DNA of 5,783 nt, from assembly GCA_030620695.1 (NCBI GenBank), contig JAUXEA010000032.1, positions 1 through 5,783 of the forward strand. Reading direction: 5' to 3'. Made by a program: the position numbers and the translations under genes. Below the pieces are notes generated by a model that saw only the letters and a list, made by a program, of their open reading frames with translations, ran no database searches and was not told the origin of the DNA. Shown here one piece after another: positions 4,855 through 5,783 of this stretch (within the stretch, counting starts at the first letter, position 1; each line of letters begins with the position of its first letter). The stretch is from Candidatus Aenigmatarchaeota archaeon. Lineage in GTDB: Archaea; Aenigmatarchaeota; Aenigmatarchaeia; QMZS01.

Positions 4855-5745
4855 ATGTTTCCTGAGTTTTTCCAGACTTATTTTGTTAATCCAATCCTAA
4901 ATATATCCGGATATAACTGGGTGAATACTTTTGTTTATGCCCTGATTTTAATTCTTGCAGTCTTTCTGGTTTACAAACTCCTGAAATTCCTAAAAATCAA
5001 AATAGACGGAAAATTTGCATTGTCTTTAGCACCTTATATTCTTCTTGGCTCAGTTTTAAGGGTTCTCAGGGACGCTGGTTTTTTTACTTCTCCTGTTTTT
5101 GTTTCTCCTCTGCTTTATATTCTTGTTTTTATAATTACACTTTTTTTTCTGCTTTTCTCTTTGTTTCTTGAAAAAACACTCGTTTTTCAAAGAAAAACGG
5201 TGCATCATCTGCTTTTTTCCGAAGGAAAAAAGAGACCCCTTTTTGTGAAGCAAAAAGAAGGTCGTGGAGTGATGAATGGAACAAAAATTTGCTTTCAAAG
5301 TTATTTTTTCTCTTTCGGCTTTATTCTATCCGGAATTTTTTTTACCCAGATTCAGTTTATTAATTTCACTGCCGCAGTCCAGATTCTGGGTCTGGATTTA
5401 TTGATTTTTATTCTTGTATTTTCTCTTGGGAATTTAACAAAATTAACAAAATCCTTATTCAACAAATTTGTAATTTTTTCACAGTTGTTTGATGCGAGTT
5501 CAACTTTTGTTGGTGTCCGGATATATCATCATGCTGAGCAGCATGTTGTTCCAAACCTATTGTTTGATTTAAGCGGGAATATCTGGAGTTTTTTTATTGT
5601 AAAATTTATTGTTGCAATTCTTCTTCTTTATGTTATAGACAATTATATAGAAGACAAAAACTTCCGGAACTGGCTCAAAATTGTTGTAATTATACTTGGT
5701 TTTGCTCTTGGCACAAGAGACTTGTTTCAGATTATGTGTTTTTAA
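4855..5745 (+). CDS. DUF63 family multi-pass membrane protein
   Basis: The 296-residue protein is very hydrophobic. Probable membrane segments lie near 24-43, 55-70, 82-104, 148-165, 171-192, 203-222, 240-262 and 272-288. It matches the archaeal DUF63 pattern: an N-terminal YFVNPI...GYNWVNTFVYAL, then FALSLAPYILLGSVLRVLRDAG (52-75 region), VSPLLYILVF, the signature LFDASSTFVGVRIYHHAEQH (211-230), GNIWSFFIVK and a C-terminal LGFALGTRDL. The family's molecular function is not established. The odd part is residues 108-137, a basic loop (it includes FQRKTVHHLLFSEGKKRP) between membrane segments 3 and 4. It is encoded by palindromic hairpin DNA also found in the spacer upstream of DP2, so it looks like an in-frame insertion. 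The frame is unbroken and both flanks remain family-like, so the gene is probably functional. It is divergent from the lipoprotein gene. Confidence 0.9.
   Translation: MFPEFFQTYFVNPILNISGYNWVNTFVYALILILAVFLVYKLLKFLKIKIDGKFALSLAPYILLGSVLRVLRDAGFFTSPVFVSPLLYILVFIITLFFLLFSLFLEKTLVFQRKTVHHLLFSEGKKRPLFVKQKEGRGVMNGTKICFQSYFFSFGFILSGIFFTQIQFINFTAAVQILGLDLLIFILVFSLGNLTKLTKSLFNKFVIFSQLFDASSTFVGVRIYHHAEQHVVPNLLFDLSGNIWSFFIVKFIVAILLLYVIDNYIEDKNFRNWLKIVVIILGFALGTRDLFQIMCF
5177..5202. repeat. Single type I hairpin inside the DUF63 gene
   Basis: CGTTTTTC (5181-5188) pairs with GAAAAACG (5192-5199) around AAA. Beyond a bulged T5180, CAC (5177-5179) pairs with GTG (5200-5202). The core is identical to hairpin I of spacer copy 2, but the outer 3 bp differ there (TGC/GCA) and are still fully paired. 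It has no type II partner directly after it; 5 nt separate it from copy 3. Confidence 0.75.
5208..5263. repeat. Two-hairpin palindromic unit, copy 3, inside the DUF63 gene
   Basis: Type I hairpin: CTTTTTTCC (5212-5220) pairs with GGAAAAAAG (5224-5232) around GAA. Beyond a bulged G5211, TCT (5208-5210) pairs with AGA (5233-5235). Type II hairpin: CTTTTTGT (5239-5246) pairs with GCAAAAAG (5250-5257), with one T-G wobble, around GAA. Across a C/AA internal loop, GACC (5234-5237) pairs with GGTC (5260-5263). This has the same plan as copies 1 and 2 with different stem bases. It is translated in frame as part of DUF63 residues 118-137. Confidence 0.75.
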
Positions 5746-5783
5746 GTCTGACCCTCATATTTTTCCCGCCGATTTCCAGTTTA
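5746..5783. other. Unassigned right edge
   Basis: These 38 bases follow the DUF63 stop. One minus-strand frame is open from the edge through KLEIGGKNMRVRLKNT and stops about 13 bases inside the DUF63 gene. Another stops after LNWKSAGKI. Either could be the end of a convergent gene lying to the right, but the stretch is too short to decide. Confidence 0.2.

Noticed and set aside
4362..4865. Two overlapping plus-strand open frames antisense to the lipoprotein gene
   Set aside because: The minus-strand frame has a signal peptide, lipobox and coherent domain pattern. The plus frames resemble no protein and overlap each other and the DUF63 start.
5170..5290. Frameshift or broken DUF63 gene
   Set aside because: The unusual loop first suggested a frame error, but the family pattern is in the same frame before and after it, and the hairpin explanation accounts for the odd sequence.
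5056..5298. 80-codon minus-strand frame inside DUF63
   Set aside because: It is a Lys/Phe/Asn-rich shadow of a membrane protein gene, extended by the stop-poor hairpin DNA.

Overview
The window looks archaeal. It is AT-rich and carries an intact large subunit (DP2) of the archaeal family D DNA polymerase, a DUF63 integral membrane protein (a family known essentially from archaea) and a cell-surface lipoprotein. Genes start at or close to probable transcription starts, without clear Shine-Dalgarno sites. PolD plus DUF63 fits a euryarchaeal or DPANN-type archaeon. The shortened DP2 C-terminus and the divergence of its active-site motif lean towards a DPANN-like lineage, but this is inference and no species can be named.

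Layout: positions 1-72 hold the possible 3' end of a plus-strand gene entering from the left. Positions 120-179 (minus) hold a very short acidic ORF with a TATA-like element about 25 nt upstream of its ATG and three T6 runs after its stop. Positions 286-3603 (minus) encode DP2. Positions 3604-3886 form a hairpin-rich spacer that is also crossed by a doubtful 53-codon plus-strand ORF. Positions 3887-4831 (minus) encode a lipoprotein of unknown family. Only 23 bp, containing a perfect AT palindrome, separate its start from the divergent DUF63 gene (4855-5745, plus). The last 38 bases are unassigned.

The most unusual signal is a family of compact hairpins. A two-hairpin unit (type I then type II, about 49-56 nt) occurs twice in the spacer upstream of DP2 and once inside the DUF63 gene, where an additional single type I hairpin precedes it. 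Stem sequences differ between copies but pairing is kept, loops are nearly always 3 nt, and each type keeps its own bulge or internal loop. The copy in DUF63 is read through in frame and encodes about 30 polar, basic residues between two membrane segments. This resembles, in principle, palindromic elements that insert into coding genes in Rickettsia, but I recognise no named family here.

The genes do not form an obvious pathway: one replication enzyme, one surface lipoprotein and one membrane protein of unknown function. DP2 and the lipoprotein are co-directional but are separated by the 283-bp hairpin spacer, so a common operon is not assured.
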